A stretch of 5,783 bases of DNA from Thaumarchaeota archaeon S13 (GTDB lineage Archaea; Thermoproteota; Nitrososphaeria; Nitrososphaerales; Nitrosopumilaceae), in the NCBI GenBank assembly GCA_003724275.1, contig RHFA01000039.1:1-5783 (forward strand), written 5' to 3'. The notes under the pieces were generated by a model. The model saw nothing but the letters and a program-made list of their open reading frames with translations, searched no databases and was not told the origin of the DNA. Shown here piece after piece: positions 4,622 through 5,783 of the stretch. Numbering within the stretch: the first letter of the stretch is position 1; every line of letters begins with the position of its first letter. The position numbers and the translations under genes are program-made.

Positions 4622-5722
4622 GTGACGGGCGAGCGCGACGCGCCGGGGCCAATGTGGCCGCCGGGGCCGCAGGATGCGGACATTCCAGACGCCGCAGAGG
4701 CCCGCCTGCGCGACGCCTGGAGCCTGCACGCGCGCGGGCGGCACCTGGACGCCGCCGAGGCCCTCGAGGGCGCGCTGGAGATCTGCCCGGGCAGCGCAAA
4801 AATCCACTATTTTGCGGGCGTGAGCCTGTCCTCGGCGGGCCACTATGCGCGCGCCGTCGCGGCACTCGAGCGCGCCGAGGCCATCGAGCCGGCCCGCGCA
4901 AACGTGCTCGCCGAGCTGGCCCGCGCGCTGCACGGGATGCGCAGGAACGACGAGGCCCTCGAGGTCCTGGCGCGCGCGGCCGGCATCGACCCTGACGACG
5001 CGGCGATACGCCTGGCCATGGGCGCCACGCTGCGCGAGCTAGAGCGCCACGGCGAGGCGCTGGAGGCCTTTGGGGCGTCCGAGCGCATATGCGCGTCGTA
5101 CGGGGCCCGCGTGGGCGCCGGCGTGGCCCTGCGCATGATGGGCCGCCACGCCGAGGCGGCCTCGTTCCTGCGGCGCGCCATCGAGATGGACCCGTCCGGC
5201 TTTGCGGCGCGCCTAGAGGCCGGCAAGGCCCTCTCGTCGATGGGCGACGCCGAGGGCGCGCTGGGCGAGCTAGAGCGCGCCGTGTCCATTGACGCCGGCA
5301 GCGCCGAGGCGCGCTTTTGGGCCGGCCTGGCCCTGCGCGCGCTGGGCCGCGACGCCGAGGCGCGCGGGCACTTCGAGGCCGCGCGGGAAGGAGGCGGCCA
5401 GCAGGCCGCCGAGCGCGCGCTCGACGAGCTCGTCCAAGAGTCGCAGAGAGCCCCGGACAACCCCGCGGTCCACGAGCGCATTGCGCACGCGCTCATGGAG
5501 ATACGCGCGCACGGCGAGGCCCTGGACGCAATGTCGCGCTCTGCGGCGCTGGACCCGCAAAGCGCGCGCGTCCACTGTAGCCTGGCGCAGGTCTTGCGCG
5601 AGATGGGCCGGCTAGGCGGCGCGCTCGAGGCGCTCGGGCGCGCGCTGGACATTGATCCTGACAGCGCGCGGGCCCGCGACATGCGAGACTGCGTGCTGCG
5701 GGACCTTGGCGGGGCGGGGTAG
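4622..5722 (+). CDS. TPR-repeat protein, cytosolic, function unknown (second of two)
   Basis: From GTG 4622 this is a 366-residue protein ending in TAG. A Pro/Gly-rich N-terminus (residues 1-24) precedes tetratricopeptide repeats starting at 25, 59, 93, 127, 161, 194, 228, 281 and 315, with a partial capping repeat at 349-362. Repeats are 33-34 residues with the GRxxEA-type turn and a D-P ending. Repeat 7 is followed by an insertion of about 25 residues (256-280, Gln/Glu-rich, starting EGGGQQAAE) that breaks the array into six-plus-one and two repeats. There is no signal peptide, membrane helix or catalytic motif, so a cytosolic scaffold role is inferred. GTG 4622 is chosen because it lies 30 nt after the TATA box. 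ATG 4652 (residue 11) is a real alternative: it keeps all repeats, and its GGCCAATG context equals that of the first TPR gene. ATG 4598 overlaps the TATA box. The gene starts 54 nt after the HYR gene but seems to have its own promoter. Confidence 0.87.
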   Translation: MTGERDAPGPMWPPGPQDADIPDAAEARLRDAWSLHARGRHLDAAEALEGALEICPGSAKIHYFAGVSLSSAGHYARAVAALERAEAIEPARANVLAELARALHGMRRNDEALEVLARAAGIDPDDAAIRLAMGATLRELERHGEALEAFGASERICASYGARVGAGVALRMMGRHAEAASFLRRAIEMDPSGFAARLEAGKALSSMGDAEGALGELERAVSIDAGSAEARFWAGLALRALGRDAEARGHFEAAREGGGQQAAERALDELVQESQRAPDNPAVHERIAHALMEIRAHGEALDAMSRSAALDPQSARVHCSLAQVLREMGRLGGALEALGRALDIDPDSARARDMRDCVLRDLGGAG

Positions 5723-5735
5723 GGGCGCGCGACCC

Positions 5736-5757
5736 GCGCCTGTCGTCCAGCAGGCGC
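5736..5757 (+). other. inverted repeat after the second TPR gene
   Basis: The arms GCGCCTG (5736-5742) and CAGGCGC (5751-5757) pair perfectly over 7 bp around an 8-nt loop (TCGTCCAG). It begins 13 nt after the stop codon. No T-tract follows. It may be a 3'-end structure, part of a neighbouring gene beyond the window, or chance in GC-rich DNA. The rest of 5723-5783 shows nothing else; minus-strand frames stay open to the right edge, so the end of a convergent gene cannot be excluded. Confidence 0.35.
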
Positions 5758-5783
5758 CGCTCCAGTACTGCAACCGGCCTGCC

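Noticed and set aside
4843..5682. 279-codon minus-strand open frame over the second TPR gene
   Set aside because: The composition is Ser/Arg/Ala-rich antisense of TPR codons with no motif; the plus-strand frame has clear TPR periodicity.
5736..5757. Hairpin as part of a tRNA gene
   Set aside because: The stem could resemble a tRNA arm, but no matching acceptor stem or T-loop consensus (GGTTCRA) is found around it.

Overview
The window is very GC-rich (about 70% by eye) and looks archaeal. Each of the three complete genes is preceded by an AT-rich TATA-like box (CTATTATG, TTTAATA, CTATTTTA) with an AA-containing BRE-like element just upstream. In each case the first T of the box lies exactly 30 nt before an in-frame ATG or GTG, the geometry of archaeal leaderless transcripts. 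The protein content (HYR-repeat secreted protein, TPR proteins, and a secreted beta-rich module of a kind I associate from memory with large surface proteins of marine ammonia-oxidising archaea) suggests Nitrososphaerota (Thaumarchaeota). A high-GC, possibly host- or sponge-associated lineage fits, but this is inference and no taxonomic marker gene is present.

Layout. Positions 249 to 1 (minus strand) hold the N-terminal 83 codons of a gene that runs off the left edge: a CxxC...CxxC zinc ribbon followed by a sequence like the Q-motif region of a superfamily-2 helicase. A 73-nt divergent intergenic region contains three tandem GC heptamers and a near-symmetrical TATA box. Positions 323-1408 (+) encode a 361-aa TPR protein. 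Positions 1409-1546 are intergenic, with a hairpin and a promoter. Positions 1547-4567 (+) encode a 1006-aa secreted protein: signal peptide, seven HYR domains, a beta-rich module (called module A here), an eighth HYR domain and a second module A. Positions 4568-4621 are a short spacer with a small hairpin and a promoter. Positions 4622-5722 (+) encode a 366-aa second TPR protein. The last 61 nt hold a hairpin and no recognisable gene.

The three plus-strand genes face the same way but each seems to have its own promoter, so they form a cluster of single-gene units rather than a classical operon. The TPR proteins have no signal peptide or membrane segment and are probably cytosolic scaffolds. 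The HYR protein is exported and has no visible C-terminal membrane anchor. A link between the TPR proteins and the HYR protein rests only on adjacency. I see no mobile element, CRISPR array, rRNA or tRNA.
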